Below, in pieces: positions 1-8,497 of a DNA stretch of 64,000 nt. Within the stretch, counting starts at the first letter, position 1. Every line of letters starts with the position of its first letter. The DNA comes from Draconibacterium halophilum (GTDB lineage Bacteria > Bacteroidota > Bacteroidia > Bacteroidales > Prolixibacteraceae). The stretch is from NCBI RefSeq assembly GCF_010448835.1, contig NZ_CP048409.1, positions 930,001-994,000 of the forward strand. The letters run 5' to 3'. The notes under the pieces were generated by a model. That model was not told where the DNA came from. It was given only the letters and a program-made list of their open reading frames with translations, and did no database searches. Position numbers and translations under genes: made by a program.

Positions 1-1
1 T

Positions 2-1165
2 ATCGACGGTCAGGTAACAACATTGTTAACCGGTATCGTTCTATACATGTTTGGTTCTGGCCCGATTAAAGGTTTTGCTACAACTTTAATCATTGGTATT
101 CTTACCTCTCTGTTCTCGGCAATTTTCTTAACCCGTTTGATTTTCGAATGGCAACTGAAAAAAGGTGGTCGTATTTTATTTACCTCTTCAGCAACAGAAA
201 ATTGGCTGCGTAAAACCAAAATTAAATTCCTCGAGAAAAGAAAAATGTTCTACATCATTTCAAGTGTATTCATTTTGATTTCTATCGGCTCTTTCCTTGT
301 TCGTGGATTGGATTACGGTATCGACTTTAAAGGTGGTCGTTCGTACATTGTTGCATTCCAGGAAGATGTTGAAGTAGGCGAAGTACGTGCGGCACTTGCC
401 GATGTTTTTGGTTCAGCACCAGAGGTAAAAACTACAGGTGATAACATTAAAATTACCACCGACTATAAAATTGAAGACCGCAGTGAAAATATTGATAACG
501 AAGTAGAAGGTTTATTGATGCAAGGTTTGCAGGATGCCGACCTGATCGATAAATCGGTAACATTAGAAGAGTTTACACTGGACTATCAACAGAGTTCACA
601 AAAAGTAGGTCCTACCATTTCAGATGATATTCGAAAGGATGCAGCTATTGCAATTGGCTTCTCGCTGATTATTATCTTCCTTTATATTCTGGTTCGTTTC
701 CGCGACTGGCAATATGGTTTGGGAGCGGTTGCTGCACTAGCGCACGACTCCTTGATTGTGCTGGGAATCTTTTCATTGTTTTCAGGAGTGTTGCCATTTG
801 CATTGGAAATCGACCAGGCGTTTATTGCAGCCATTCTAACGGTGCTGGGTTACTCCATTAACGATACGGTGGTTGTATTCGACCGCATCAGGGAATACCT
901 GGGCTTGCACCCAAAACGCGATCGTGTAGAAAATGTTGATGCTGCATTGAACAGCACGCTTCGTCGTACATTTAGTACTTCGTTGTCAACTTTCGTGGTA
1001 TTGCTGGCCATCTTCTTATTCGGAGGAGCTACCATTCGCGGATTTACGTTTGCATTGTTAGTGGGTGTACTTGTTGGTACTTACTCATCGCTTTTTATTG
1101 CAACACCAATTGCACACGACACGCGCAGTCGTTTAGCTAAAGTGGTTTCAAAACGTAAGAAATAG
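2..1165 (+). CDS. secDF: Protein translocase subunit SecDF, C-terminal part (5' end outside window)
   Basis: This is the end of a fused SecD-SecF translocase subunit, an inner-membrane protein that uses the proton gradient to help pull secreted proteins out of the SecYEG channel. The reading frame is open from base 2, so the start lies upstream of the window. The first ~45 residues are the last membrane helices of SecD. The SecF half follows after a cytoplasmic linker: the SecF motif DYGIDFKGG near residue 100, a periplasmic domain, then the membrane block with AHDSLIVLGIF and TVLGYSINDTVVVFDRIRE, both characteristic of SecF. The fused form is normal in Bacteroidota. It ends in a basic tail and is followed by a strong hairpin terminator. 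Confidence 0.97.
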   Translation: MDGQVTTLLTGIVLYMFGSGPIKGFATTLIIGILTSLFSAIFLTRLIFEWQLKKGGRILFTSSATENWLRKTKIKFLEKRKMFYIISSVFILISIGSFLVRGLDYGIDFKGGRSYIVAFQEDVEVGEVRAALADVFGSAPEVKTTGDNIKITTDYKIEDRSENIDNEVEGLLMQGLQDADLIDKSVTLEEFTLDYQQSSQKVGPTISDDIRKDAAIAIGFSLIIIFLYILVRFRDWQYGLGAVAALAHDSLIVLGIFSLFSGVLPFALEIDQAFIAAILTVLGYSINDTVVVFDRIREYLGLHPKRDRVENVDAALNSTLRRTFSTSLSTFVVLLAIFLFGGATIRGFTFALLVGVLVGTYSSLFIATPIAHDTRSRLAKVVSKRKK

Positions 1166-1175
1166 ATTGAAAACA

Positions 1176-1206
1176 GAAGTCTGAAGTTGAAAGACGGAAG
1201 ACTGAA
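1176..1206 (+). repeat. Dispersed purine-rich element, left copy
   Basis: A GAAG-rich stretch starts about 10 bases after the secDF stop. Bases 1186-1206 match, at 17 of 21 positions, the reverse complement of bases 1641-1661 on the far side of the 21-base array. Related direct copies follow the stops of era (49710) and der (51150). It has no open frame. Its function is unknown. Confidence 0.6.
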
Positions 1207-1213
1207 TTGATAC

Positions 1214-1249
1214 AAAGGATGTCATCGCTTAACTGGGATGACATCCTTT
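1214..1249 (+). terminator. Hairpin terminator after secDF
   Basis: A perfect 13-base-pair stem (1214-1226 with 1237-1249) with a 10-base loop ends in a T run. This is a good intrinsic terminator for secDF. Confidence 0.85.
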
Positions 1250-1360
1250 TTGCATTCCGGAAGTCTTAAAATCCTCAACCGGAAGTATTGCTTCAACATT
1301 TTGTTGAAGTGAAGACGCTATAATTCTGACAAAAAGTAAACATTTGCATGCAAACAGGTT

Positions 1361-1570
1361 TTCCGCTGTTACTAAATGTTAGTCCGCAGGCCTGCGGACA
1401 AGAAAAATGTAAGTGCGGACGTGTTTTTTTAGGCTGCGGACGCTAAAATATTGTCAGCGGAAAGCTATACACTGCCTGCGGACGCCTGGTTTATGTCAGC
1501 GGAGAGCAAAATAGTGGCTGCGGACACTCATTTTTGATCTGCGGCAAGCTCCTGATAGCCAGCGGAAGGT
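1361..1570. repeat. 21-base phased array of GCGGA cores
   Basis: Nine GCGG(A/C) cores start at 1394, 1415, 1436, 1457, 1478, 1499, 1520, 1541 and 1562, each exactly 21 bases apart. Two inverted cores (TCCGC) start at 1362 and 1383, again 21 apart. The second inverted core and the first direct core form a perfect 16-base palindrome at 1383-1398. The 13-15 bases between cores are not conserved. Units come in two types, TGCGGAC and AGCGGA(A/G). All six frames are interrupted by stops, so it is not a coding repeat as it stands. It lies between the secDF terminator and tatA. Confidence 0.9.
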
Positions 1571-1630
1571 GAAAGGATGAAACCAGGACTTTATTTTGTA
1601 GAATATTTATCGGTAATCACGTGCAAAACT

Positions 1631-1665
1631 ATCTTCCCACTTCGGTCTTCTGACTTCCAACTTTT
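1631..1665 (-). repeat. Dispersed purine-rich element, right inverted copy
   Basis: This is the inverted partner of the element at 1176-1206. Together the two bracket the secDF terminator and the 21-base array. It ends about 30 bases before tatA. Confidence 0.6.
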
Positions 1666-1696
1666 TATATATTTGTGATCTAAATCAATTTTAACG

Positions 1697-1963
1697 ATGC
1701 AGTATTTGTTATTTATAAGTGGTGGCGAGATAGTATTGGTGATGCTATTGGCATTGTTGTTTTTCGGATCGAAAGCGATCCCGGATATTGCCAAAACAAT
1801 GGGGAAGGGAATGCGAGAGTTTAAAAAGGCCACAAACGAAATAAAACGCGAACTCGATAACCATACTTCTGACATTAAAAAGGATATCGACGAGGTTTCT
1901 TCAACGGTTAAAAAGGAAACCACAGATATTCAAAAAGATATTACTGATAAGCTGAAGGATTAA
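1697..1963 (+). CDS. tatA: Sec-independent translocase protein TatA
   Basis: An 88-residue protein with one N-terminal membrane helix (about residues 8-24), the TatA/Hcf106 signature LFFGSKAIPDIAKTMGKGM (the FG hinge followed by the amphipathic helix), then a long charged tail predicted to be helical. TatA forms the pore-like assembly that moves folded proteins with twin-arginine signals across the inner membrane. tatC lies about 12 kb away on the other strand and no tatB is visible; many non-proteobacteria use a TatA-TatC pair. Two proteins in this window (26080 and 33134) carry twin-arginine signals and are plausible substrates. Confidence 0.93.
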   Translation: MQYLLFISGGEIVLVMLLALLFFGSKAIPDIAKTMGKGMREFKKATNEIKRELDNHTSDIKKDIDEVSSTVKKETTDIQKDITDKLKD

Positions 1964-1982
1964 ATCCAAAAAATCATTGTTA

Positions 1983-3011
1983 ATGATTCTACTCTCCATA
2001 TTGGCATTGCTGGCTTGCTTTATATTGCTTGCCCGCGTTGTGGATTTATTTTTTATTTCCTCGCTTGATAAAATTTCGAAAGACCTGCGTTTGTCGAGCG
2101 ATGCTGCCGGTGCCACATTGATGGCAGTAGGGTCGAGTGCTCCGGAATTGTTCGTTGCCCTGTTTGCCGTTATAAAACCCGGCGATCACCAGGCGATTGG
2201 TATCGGAAGTATTGTTGGTAGCGCTATATTTAACCTCTTGGTAATTGTTGGCGCATCGGCACTGGTTCGAAAAGCCACGCTTACAAAAAGTCCGGTTATC
2301 CGCGATCTTGTCTTTTATTCACTTTCGGTTGCCCTTCTGGTATTATTTATATGGGATGGCAAACTGGAACTTTGGGAGACAGCTGTTTTTCTTGGGGTTT
2401 ACGTGTTGTATGTAATTGTGGTCGTTTATTGGCGAAAATGGTTTACATACAAAGATAAACTTAGCGATGAAGTGGAAGAAACCGAATGTAATCCAAAGGG
2501 TTTTCTGGGACTTTTCGATCATGTACTTTGTTTCATTTTTCCAAAGCCAAAACGTTATTACCTCGTATTTTTTGTGTCGATTTTGCTAATTGCTGCATTA
2601 AGTTGGGCATTGGTTGAATTGGCCGTAGTAATATCACACGAATTAAATATTCCGGAAGCCATTATTGCACTTACCGTTCTGGCAATAGGAACCTCAATCC
2701 CCGATTTGTTTTCGTCGCTTATTGTGGCACGCCAGGGGCGGGGAGAAATGGCGGTTAGCAACGCCATTGGTTCGAATATTTTTGATATTTTGGTTGGACT
2801 GGGATTCCCTTTTATACTTGTAATGCTTATTTCCGGAGGTACTATTGAAGCTGGTGGCAATTTGCTAAGCTCAGCGCTTATTTTATCAGGATCGGTATTG
2901 TTGCTGATCGTGCTTTTACTCCTTCAGCGCTGGAAAGTGGGAAAATTAACCGGAGTAATACTGTTGCTGGCTTACCTGGTTTATGTGGTATTTGAAATAC
3001 TAAGGATGTAA
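1983..3011 (+). CDS. Calcium/sodium antiporter (NCX/NCKX-like, YrbG family)
   Basis: An inner-membrane cation exchanger of about 342 residues with around ten hydrophobic segments. Both inverted alpha-repeats of the CaCA superfamily are present: VGSSAPELF in the first half, and GTSIPDLFSSLIVA followed by SNAIGSNIFDILVGLG in the second. The second resembles the K+-dependent NCKX branch, but ion specificity cannot be read from sequence. The frame also allows a TTG start six bases upstream at 1977; ATG 1983 is preferred. It starts 19 bases after the tatA stop and probably shares its transcript. Confidence 0.9.
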   Translation: MILLSILALLACFILLARVVDLFFISSLDKISKDLRLSSDAAGATLMAVGSSAPELFVALFAVIKPGDHQAIGIGSIVGSAIFNLLVIVGASALVRKATLTKSPVIRDLVFYSLSVALLVLFIWDGKLELWETAVFLGVYVLYVIVVVYWRKWFTYKDKLSDEVEETECNPKGFLGLFDHVLCFIFPKPKRYYLVFFVSILLIAALSWALVELAVVISHELNIPEAIIALTVLAIGTSIPDLFSSLIVARQGRGEMAVSNAIGSNIFDILVGLGFPFILVMLISGGTIEAGGNLLSSALILSGSVLLLIVLLLLQRWKVGKLTGVILLLAYLVYVVFEILRM

Positions 3012-3041
3012 AATTTGTGTTTATTCTATTAAATAATTGCT

Positions 3042-3692
3042 TTGATAAGAGCTGCTAATATAACGAAATCGTTTGGAGCACTTGAGGTGTTAAAGGGAAT
3101 CGATTTGGATATTCCAAAAGGAAAAGTTTATTCCATTGTAGGAGCCAGTGGTGCAGGGAAGACTACTTTACTTCAAATTTTGGGAACGTTAAGTAAGCCC
3201 GACAGTGGGGAACTCTTCTTCAACGATTCGAAAATTTCTGATCTGAGTGAAAAGAAGCTGGCCGATTTTCGTAACCGCCAAATTGGGTTTGTGTTTCAAT
3301 TTCATCATTTGTTACCTGAGTTTACAGCGCTGGAGAATGTTTGTATTCCGGCATTTATTGCCAAAACACCTAAAGCAAAAGCAGAGGCACGCGCAAAAGA
3401 GTTGATCGATTATTTGGGGCTGGCCGATCGCATGAGCCATAAACCATCGGAATTATCGGGTGGTGAAAAACAACGTGTGGCAATGGCACGTGCACTAATT
3501 AACAGCCCGTCGGTAGTAATGGCCGACGAACCTTCCGGAAACCTGGACTCTGCCAATCGCAATGAATTGCACGACCTGCTTTTCAAATTGCGCAACGATA
3601 TGGGACAGACGTTTATTATTGTTACCCACGATGATAATTTTGCCGAACAATCCGACCGGATCATCCACATAAAGGACGGAATTATAGAGTAG
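3042..3692 (+). CDS. lolD: Lipoprotein-releasing ABC transporter ATPase LolD
   Basis: A 216-residue ABC ATPase of the LolD/MacB-like type. It powers release of outer-membrane lipoproteins from the inner membrane by the LolC/E permease, which is not in this window. Walker A is GASGAGKTT (residues 34-42), the signature is LSGGEKQR (about 139), Walker B is VVMADEP and the switch histidine is in THDD. The start is TTG: the first conserved residues (IRAANITKSFG) follow it directly and no in-frame ATG fits. It lies 30 bases after the exchanger and 5 bases before the next gene. Confidence 0.9.
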   Translation: MIRAANITKSFGALEVLKGIDLDIPKGKVYSIVGASGAGKTTLLQILGTLSKPDSGELFFNDSKISDLSEKKLADFRNRQIGFVFQFHHLLPEFTALENVCIPAFIAKTPKAKAEARAKELIDYLGLADRMSHKPSELSGGEKQRVAMARALINSPSVVMADEPSGNLDSANRNELHDLLFKLRNDMGQTFIIVTHDDNFAEQSDRIIHIKDGIIE

Positions 3693-3697
3693 GAGAA

Positions 3698-4474
3698 ATG
3701 CCGATATCCATTTCAAATCAGGACTTAGAAGATTTCCTTAACGAAAAAGTTGAAAAATACAATCAACCTGAATTTATTGAAACCGATCCGATTCAGGTAC
3801 CCAAACAATTTATAAAAAAAGAGAACATTGAGATTGCCGGTTTTTTGGCTGCAACAATTGCCTGGGGAAACCGCGCAGCCATAATAAAAAATGCTTTGCG
3901 TTTAATGGCTATGCTCGATAATCAGCCTCACGATTTTGTGCTAAATGCCTCGGAAGAAGAACTTAATCGGCTGCAAAAATTTGTTCACCGCACGTTTAAT
4001 GGCAACGATTGTATTTATTTTATCCGTTCGCTACGAAATATCTATAAAAATCGCGAGGGCTTGCAAACGGTTTTTGAAAACGGATATCAAACAGAAGAAT
4101 CTGTAAAATCAGCTTTAGCACATTTTTATTCGGTGTTTTTCGAAACAAAAGGAGAACGAACACGCAAACATATTTCAAACGTAAACAAGGGAGCTTCTGC
4201 TAAACGCCTGAATATGTATCTGAGATGGATGTGCCGTAGCGATAAATCGGGAGTGGATTTTGGCTTGTGGAACGGAATCCCTCAACGGGCACTAATGTTA
4301 CCACTTGATTTACACACCGGCAATGTTGGCCGAAAACTGGGGCTATTGCAACGCCGCTCTAACGACTGGAAAGCGGTGGAAGAAATAACCGCTTTTTTAC
4401 GCGAATTCGATCCGAATGACCCGATAAAATACGATTTTGCACTGTTTGGATTGGGTGTTTTTGAAAAATTCTGA
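3698..4474 (+). CDS. TIGR02757 family protein (DUF2400)
   Basis: A 258-residue protein of the TIGR02757/DUF2400 family, frequent in Bacteroidota. The family hallmarks are present: IAGFLAATIAWGNRA near the N-terminus, KRLNMYLRWMCR about residue 168, then VDFGLW, PLDLHTG and a final YDFALFGLGV. The fold is predicted to be helical and related to DNA glycosylase helix-hairpin-helix proteins, but its role is unknown. It follows lolD by five bases, so it is probably in the same operon. Confidence 0.85.
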   Translation: MPISISNQDLEDFLNEKVEKYNQPEFIETDPIQVPKQFIKKENIEIAGFLAATIAWGNRAAIIKNALRLMAMLDNQPHDFVLNASEEELNRLQKFVHRTFNGNDCIYFIRSLRNIYKNREGLQTVFENGYQTEESVKSALAHFYSVFFETKGERTRKHISNVNKGASAKRLNMYLRWMCRSDKSGVDFGLWNGIPQRALMLPLDLHTGNVGRKLGLLQRRSNDWKAVEEITAFLREFDPNDPIKYDFALFGLGVFEKF

Positions 4475-4488
4475 GTTTTGTGAATTTG

Positions 4489-4496
4489 TACCTTTG
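4489..4496 (+). promoter_or_regulatory. Bacteroidota -7 box (TAccTTTG) before trmN6
   Basis: A match to the TAnnTTTG box. It ends only 11 bases before the trmN6 ATG, so the leader would be a few bases long or absent. Confidence 0.5.
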
Positions 4497-4507
4497 GGTT
4501 AAGCGAT

Positions 4508-5221
4508 ATGGGCAGAAACAACTATTTTCAATTCAAGCAATTTCGGATCGAACAGGAACGATCGGCCATGAAAGTTGGCATTGACGGTATTTTGCTGGGT
4601 GCCTGGGCAAACGTTTGCCACTGTAAGCAGATTCTGGATATCGGGACAGGAACAGGTTTGATTGCTTTAATGCTGGCACAGCGCTCGCAGGCAGATATTA
4701 CTGCCATCGAAATTGAAAAAAATGCTGCGGAAGAAGCTGCTAAAAATGTGGCTGCATCGGTCTGGAAAGAGAGGGTAAAAGTTCAGCATATTTCTTTACA
4801 GAAATTTGCATCAGAAACTACTCAACAGTTCGATTTGATAGTATCCAATCCTCCTTACTTTCAGAATTCGTTAAAAGCCGGAAATGAAAATCGGTCGTTG
4901 GCGCGGCATACTGATAGTTTATCGCATAAAACTCTGCTGTATAGTACCTCTAAGTTATTATCGGAAGAAGGCCGATGTGCGTTTGTTTTCCCTGAAACAG
5001 TATTAAAAGATATAGAACACCTGGCAAAGCTTAATCATCTCTATCTAACCCGAATTACGATGGTAAGTCCTAATGAGAATAAACCGACCAACCGGATTTT
5101 AGTAGAAATGATTAAAAAAGAATGTTCCACAGCAACCGACAGGCTGCAGATTTATAACAACGACGGATCGTGGAACGATAAATTTAAAAAGTTGACCTGC
5201 GATTATTACCTAAACTTCTAA
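4508..5221 (+). CDS. trmN6: tRNA1(Val) adenine-37 N6-methyltransferase TrmN6-like
   Basis: A 237-residue SAM-dependent methyltransferase of the TrmN6/YfiC family, which methylates N6 of A37 in tRNA-Val. Motif I (LDIGTGTG) is at residues 43-50 and the adenine-N6 motif NPPYF at 114-118, preceded by FDLIVS. The N-terminal FQFKQFRIEQ matches the family pattern. It ends in a 4-base tail-to-tail overlap with the flavodoxin gene on the other strand. Assignment to the family is firm; the exact tRNA target is inferred from it. Confidence 0.88.
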   Translation: MGRNNYFQFKQFRIEQERSAMKVGIDGILLGAWANVCHCKQILDIGTGTGLIALMLAQRSQADITAIEIEKNAAEEAAKNVAASVWKERVKVQHISLQKFASETTQQFDLIVSNPPYFQNSLKAGNENRSLARHTDSLSHKTLLYSTSKLLSEEGRCAFVFPETVLKDIEHLAKLNHLYLTRITMVSPNENKPTNRILVEMIKKECSTATDRLQIYNNDGSWNDKFKKLTCDYYLNF

Positions 5222-5721
5222 ACAAAAAACATAAACGGATTAAAAATTTGGTTCATTTGTTTTGAGAAGCGTTTGATAGCATCGTGGTTAATGTGCGAGA
5301 CGCTGTCTTCAATTTTAGCTACTTTCTTTACAATCATTTTCTGAAAGAAATTCATTTTATTAAAATCGAATTCTCCACCCAGACATGCTGTTGCTTTGGC
5401 ACTTTGCAACAAATCATTTGCGAAAGCATCCTGTAACTGGATTTCTGCTTTTTCGCCTTCCTCCATGCAACATATAAATAAACCCAGTTCTTTGTTTTTC
5501 AGAATGTCAATATTCTCAGTGCAATAATCCTTTACTTTTTTCTGAATCTGGCCGGCATGAATGGAGCCGCCAATAATTACGCGGTCAAAAGAAGAAAGAT
5601 TGGGAGCTGCTTCCTTTTTAAGATTAACTAGTAATACTTCGCCTCCTAGAAACTGTTTAAGTTCGGTGGCTGTTTTTTCTGTACAACCATGTGTGGTGCA
5701 ATAGGTGATTAATGTTTTCAT
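5218..5721 (-). CDS. Flavodoxin-domain protein (HemG-like)
   Basis: A 167-residue protein with a flavodoxin fold. The FMN phosphate loop is near the start (TYCTTHGCTEKTA) and VIIGGSIHAGQIQ is typical of the menaquinone-dependent protoporphyrinogen oxidase HemG and related flavodoxins. No haem-synthesis gene is adjacent, so the substrate is uncertain; a general flavodoxin is equally possible. It stands alone on its strand between two rightward genes. Confidence 0.75.
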   Translation of the reverse strand: MKTLITYCTTHGCTEKTATELKQFLGGEVLLVNLKKEAAPNLSSFDRVIIGGSIHAGQIQKKVKDYCTENIDILKNKELGLFICCMEEGEKAEIQLQDAFANDLLQSAKATACLGGEFDFNKMNFFQKMIVKKVAKIEDSVSHINHDAIKRFSKQMNQIFNPFMFFV

Positions 5722-5763
5722 CGTATTAAAATTGTTTGTTTTCTAAGGAATAAGATGGAACTC

Positions 5764-5781
5764 GTCCCGGTTAATCGGGAC
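5764..5781. other. Small hairpin in the flavodoxin-reductase gap
   Basis: Six-base-pair stem (GTCCCG / CGGGAC) with a six-base loop between two divergently read genes. Nothing ties it to a known regulator. Confidence 0.35.
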
Positions 5782-5952
5782 TCGTTTCATTTTTTCGATA
5801 ACTTGGTTTTTAAAGAAATATAAATTGACATTCGAAAATATCTATTCAAAATTAGGACACACTACTGAACATTCGTGTTAAAAATCGGTTAATTCTCTAA
5901 AACTATCGGTAAAATAAAACACCAAAAAGTCTTTTAAGTCAATAATTGCACA

Positions 5953-5960
5953 TATTTTTG
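5953..5960 (+). promoter_or_regulatory. -7 box (TAttTTTG) before the ferredoxin reductase-like gene
   Basis: A match to TAnnTTTG, 25 bases before the ATG at 5986. No clear -33 TTTG is visible. Confidence 0.5.
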
Positions 5961-5985
5961 TGTCGAAGAAAAAAATAGATACATC

Positions 5986-6666
5986 ATGACAATTGATATG
6001 AAACCAGAAGTACAGCTTGATACAAATTATTATAAGGTTATAGGAATCAGGAAATTAACAGATCACACATTTGTTCTGTCGTTACCTAAAAGTCGTTTCG
6101 AATTTGTTGCAGGGCAGCATGTGTCCTTATCTATCACAGGCGATTATCAAAGCCGCGAGTACTCGATTTACAGTGCTGAAAAAGGTGAAAATCTGGAGTT
6201 GCTGGTAAAAGAAGTTGAAGGTGGTTATTTTTCACCAAAACTTAAGCATCTGAAAGTGGGCGACATGGTAGAGGTACACGGTCCTTTCGGAAAATTTGGT
6301 CTGGATGAGAAAAATAAAGACACGCACCAACATGTTTTTATTGCCAGTGGAACCGGAATTGCACCTTTTCATAGTATGGTAAAAAGTAATCCTGATTTGA
6401 ATTACCATTTAATTCACGGAGTTCGAAATGCCGAAGAAGCCTACGAGCAGGAAAGTTATAATAAAGCGCATCACACACTTTGTACATCGCGCGATAAAAG
6501 TGGCGATTTTAATGGCAGGGTGACTGACTACCTGAAAAAGACAGAATTTGATAAAAACACTTGTTTTTACCTTTGCGGAAACAGTGATATGATCTTCGAC
6601 TCGATGGAGATTTTAAGCGAGAAAGGATTTGGAAGAGAGAATATTACCGTTGAGGTATATTTTTAA
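5986..6666 (+). CDS. Ferredoxin-NADP reductase-like FAD oxidoreductase
   Basis: A compact 226-residue oxidoreductase of the ferredoxin-NADP reductase superfamily. The FAD-binding barrel carries REYSIYS (the RxYS flavin motif, about residue 53) and GPFGKF, and the NAD(P) half starts at IASGTGIAPF (about 120) and includes the LCGNSDM segment near the C-terminus. It has no ferredoxin domain and no membrane segment. It is a single-gene unit closed by a hairpin terminator. The electron partner is unknown; the nearby flavodoxin is a possible but unproven partner. Confidence 0.85.
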   Translation: MTIDMKPEVQLDTNYYKVIGIRKLTDHTFVLSLPKSRFEFVAGQHVSLSITGDYQSREYSIYSAEKGENLELLVKEVEGGYFSPKLKHLKVGDMVEVHGPFGKFGLDEKNKDTHQHVFIASGTGIAPFHSMVKSNPDLNYHLIHGVRNAEEAYEQESYNKAHHTLCTSRDKSGDFNGRVTDYLKKTEFDKNTCFYLCGNSDMIFDSMEILSEKGFGRENITVEVYF

Positions 6667-6704
6667 GATATAATTGCAGAATAGTTTGAGAGAGTTTTTA
6701 AAGA

Positions 6705-6733
6705 AATGCCATCCCATAAAAAGGGATGGCATT
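6705..6733. terminator. Shared terminator between the reductase gene and upp
   Basis: A perfect 11-base-pair stem (6705-6715 / 6723-6733) with a 7-base loop, followed by a T-rich run on the + strand and an A/T-rich flank on the other. It lies between two convergent genes and probably ends both transcripts. Confidence 0.85.
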
Positions 6734-6738
6734 CTTTT

Positions 6739-7401
6739 TTATTTTGAGTCGATTTTTTCGCCAAATGCCAAATCGCCTGCATCGCCCAATCCCGGAACAA
6801 TGTATGATTTTGGTGTCATCTCCGGATCAACAGCGCCCAGCCATAAAGTTACATTTTCGTCTTCTATATTGTTTTTCACATATTCAACACCTTCTTCGCT
6901 GGCAATAATTGCTACCAGGTGGATGTGAGCCGGCTTGCCCTTACTAAATAAGGCCTCGTAGCCAATTTCCATCGATTTCCCGGAGGCCAGCATCGGATCA
7001 GAAAGTATGACTACCTTATCATCAAGCGAAGGTGAGGCCATGTATTCAAATTCAATTTCAAATTCGCCTCCTTCAGTATATTTTCTATAGGCACTTATAA
7101 AACAGTTTTCGGCCCGGTCGAATATACGAAGCAGACCATTATGCATGGCGAGCCCGGCACGCAGAATAGTTGCTAACACCGGCTGACTGCACAATTTAGG
7201 TACTTTTGCCACACCAAGCGGTGTTGTAACATTGCTAACTTCAAACTTCATTTCTTTACTTATTTCGTAGGCAAAAATTTCACCTATTCGGTTGAGGTTA
7301 TCACGAAAACGAAGTGGATCGGTTTGAATTCCTGTATCTCGAATTTCTGCCAGATAGTGGTCTAAAATGGAGTGGGTATTGCCTAAAACTCGAATTTCCA
7401 T
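6739..7401 (-). CDS. upp: Uracil phosphoribosyltransferase
   Basis: A 220-residue UPRTase that salvages uracil to UMP with PRPP. The PRPP loop VVILSDPMLASGKS is at about residue 130, and the uracil-binding C-terminus has PGLGDAGDLAFG. TILRAGLAMHNG in the middle is also conserved in the family. It is the last gene of a leftward run and starts 11 bases after the broken GNAT gene. Confidence 0.96.
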   Translation of the reverse strand: MEIRVLGNTHSILDHYLAEIRDTGIQTDPLRFRDNLNRIGEIFAYEISKEMKFEVSNVTTPLGVAKVPKLCSQPVLATILRAGLAMHNGLLRIFDRAENCFISAYRKYTEGGEFEIEFEYMASPSLDDKVVILSDPMLASGKSMEIGYEALFSKGKPAHIHLVAIIASEEGVEYVKNNIEDENVTLWLGAVDPEMTPKSYIVPGLGDAGDLAFGEKIDSK

Positions 7402-7412
7402 ATTTAATAATT

Positions 7413-8497
7413 TTAGGTGAAGAAGACATCTCCGTCACCGTCCTGATATATTAGTTGCTTTTTATTTGAAACCTGAAAAGTACTGTATATTTTTTGCCCA
7501 TAACTTTTCGCGTACAAAAATGGTAATTTTCTGCTAAATAGCTGGTCTGCCAGCTCTTTTTTGTAGCTAGTTACGTACTCAATTTTATGGGTAAGGCAAT
7601 ATTTTTTTAGGAAGACGGCTATTTCTCTAGTACAATCTTCGGTGAAATTTAAATACAGTGTTTTTAAATGCCCTTCGCGAACGGAGAAAATAAAGAAGCC
7701 GAGCATTTTATTTTCTCGCTTAAGCTGTATGGTTTTGTAATAAAAATCGTTAGAGAAGGATGAAAACGGGTAGCGGGGGATTCATCATTATTTTGTTGTG
7801 AGATCCAGGGATGTTCAAAGATCCATTTCAATTCGGTTTCGTTCCGGTTAAAAACACTGTTAACCGGATTGGATTTTAAGAACTCAAAACACGTTTCATC
7901 TGGTTTCTCGGTTTCTATGAATGATAGCTTATAATCCTTTTTTGTGTGGTAAAAGGCTGTAATCAGACGAACAATTAACCCAATAAAAAAGTCAATAACA
8001 TTGAATAACAACTTGGTTAAAGGATTAATTTTTGTCGGAAAAAATTTTGCTGTTTTTGCATGCAAATATGCGCGTACTCCTTCAAACTGATGAATAGCTT
8101 GAAACAGCCCGGTTTTTAAATACAGCTTTTCCGAATTTGGAGCATAGTTTGTAAACAGCAATTTTTTGTTCCAGTCTTTGTAGGCTTCTCGTAAAAGTTG
8201 TTCGGAATAACCAAAGCGGCGGTGTTGCTTGTGCACCCAGTTCCCGCTACACCATCCAAAGCGAATTAATTGTCCATCAGAATTAAGGGTATCGGCAAAC
8301 AGGCTGCGAAAAGCGATCAACTTGTTATCTATAAAACCAAGATAAAGCACAATGTCTTCGGGCTTTGCATGGGGGTTGGCAAGATACGATTGGGCGCGGA
8401 TTGGTGAAATAGGGACCACTTCGTAATTCTGAAATTCCTTGCTGTTCACAAAGTTCTCAAGCTCCTTTATTCGTATTTTTTTTATCTGTAGAGTCAA
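7413..8497 (-). pseudogene. GNAT-family acyltransferase, interrupted by a one-base frameshift
   Basis: Two overlapping reading frames make one protein of about 361 residues. The N-terminal part (8497 down to about 7780) is a GNAT-like fold with FGWCSGNWVHKQHRRFGYSEQLL as acetyl-CoA loop region. After ESP the frame becomes nonsense. Adding one C to the five-C run (five G on the + strand, 7775-7779) joins it to the frame ending at 7413, which reads YPFSSFSNDFYYKT and continues through MLGFFIFSVREG. The repaired length is a whole number of codons. The start is TTG, overlapping the stop of the deacetylase upstream. It sits between cell-surface polysaccharide-type genes. It may be a real lesion or an assembly error. 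Confidence 0.8.

Noticed and set aside
1361..1570. 21-base array as a CRISPR array
   Set aside because: Only 5-7 bases are conserved per unit, the period is far shorter than any CRISPR, and no cas gene is present.
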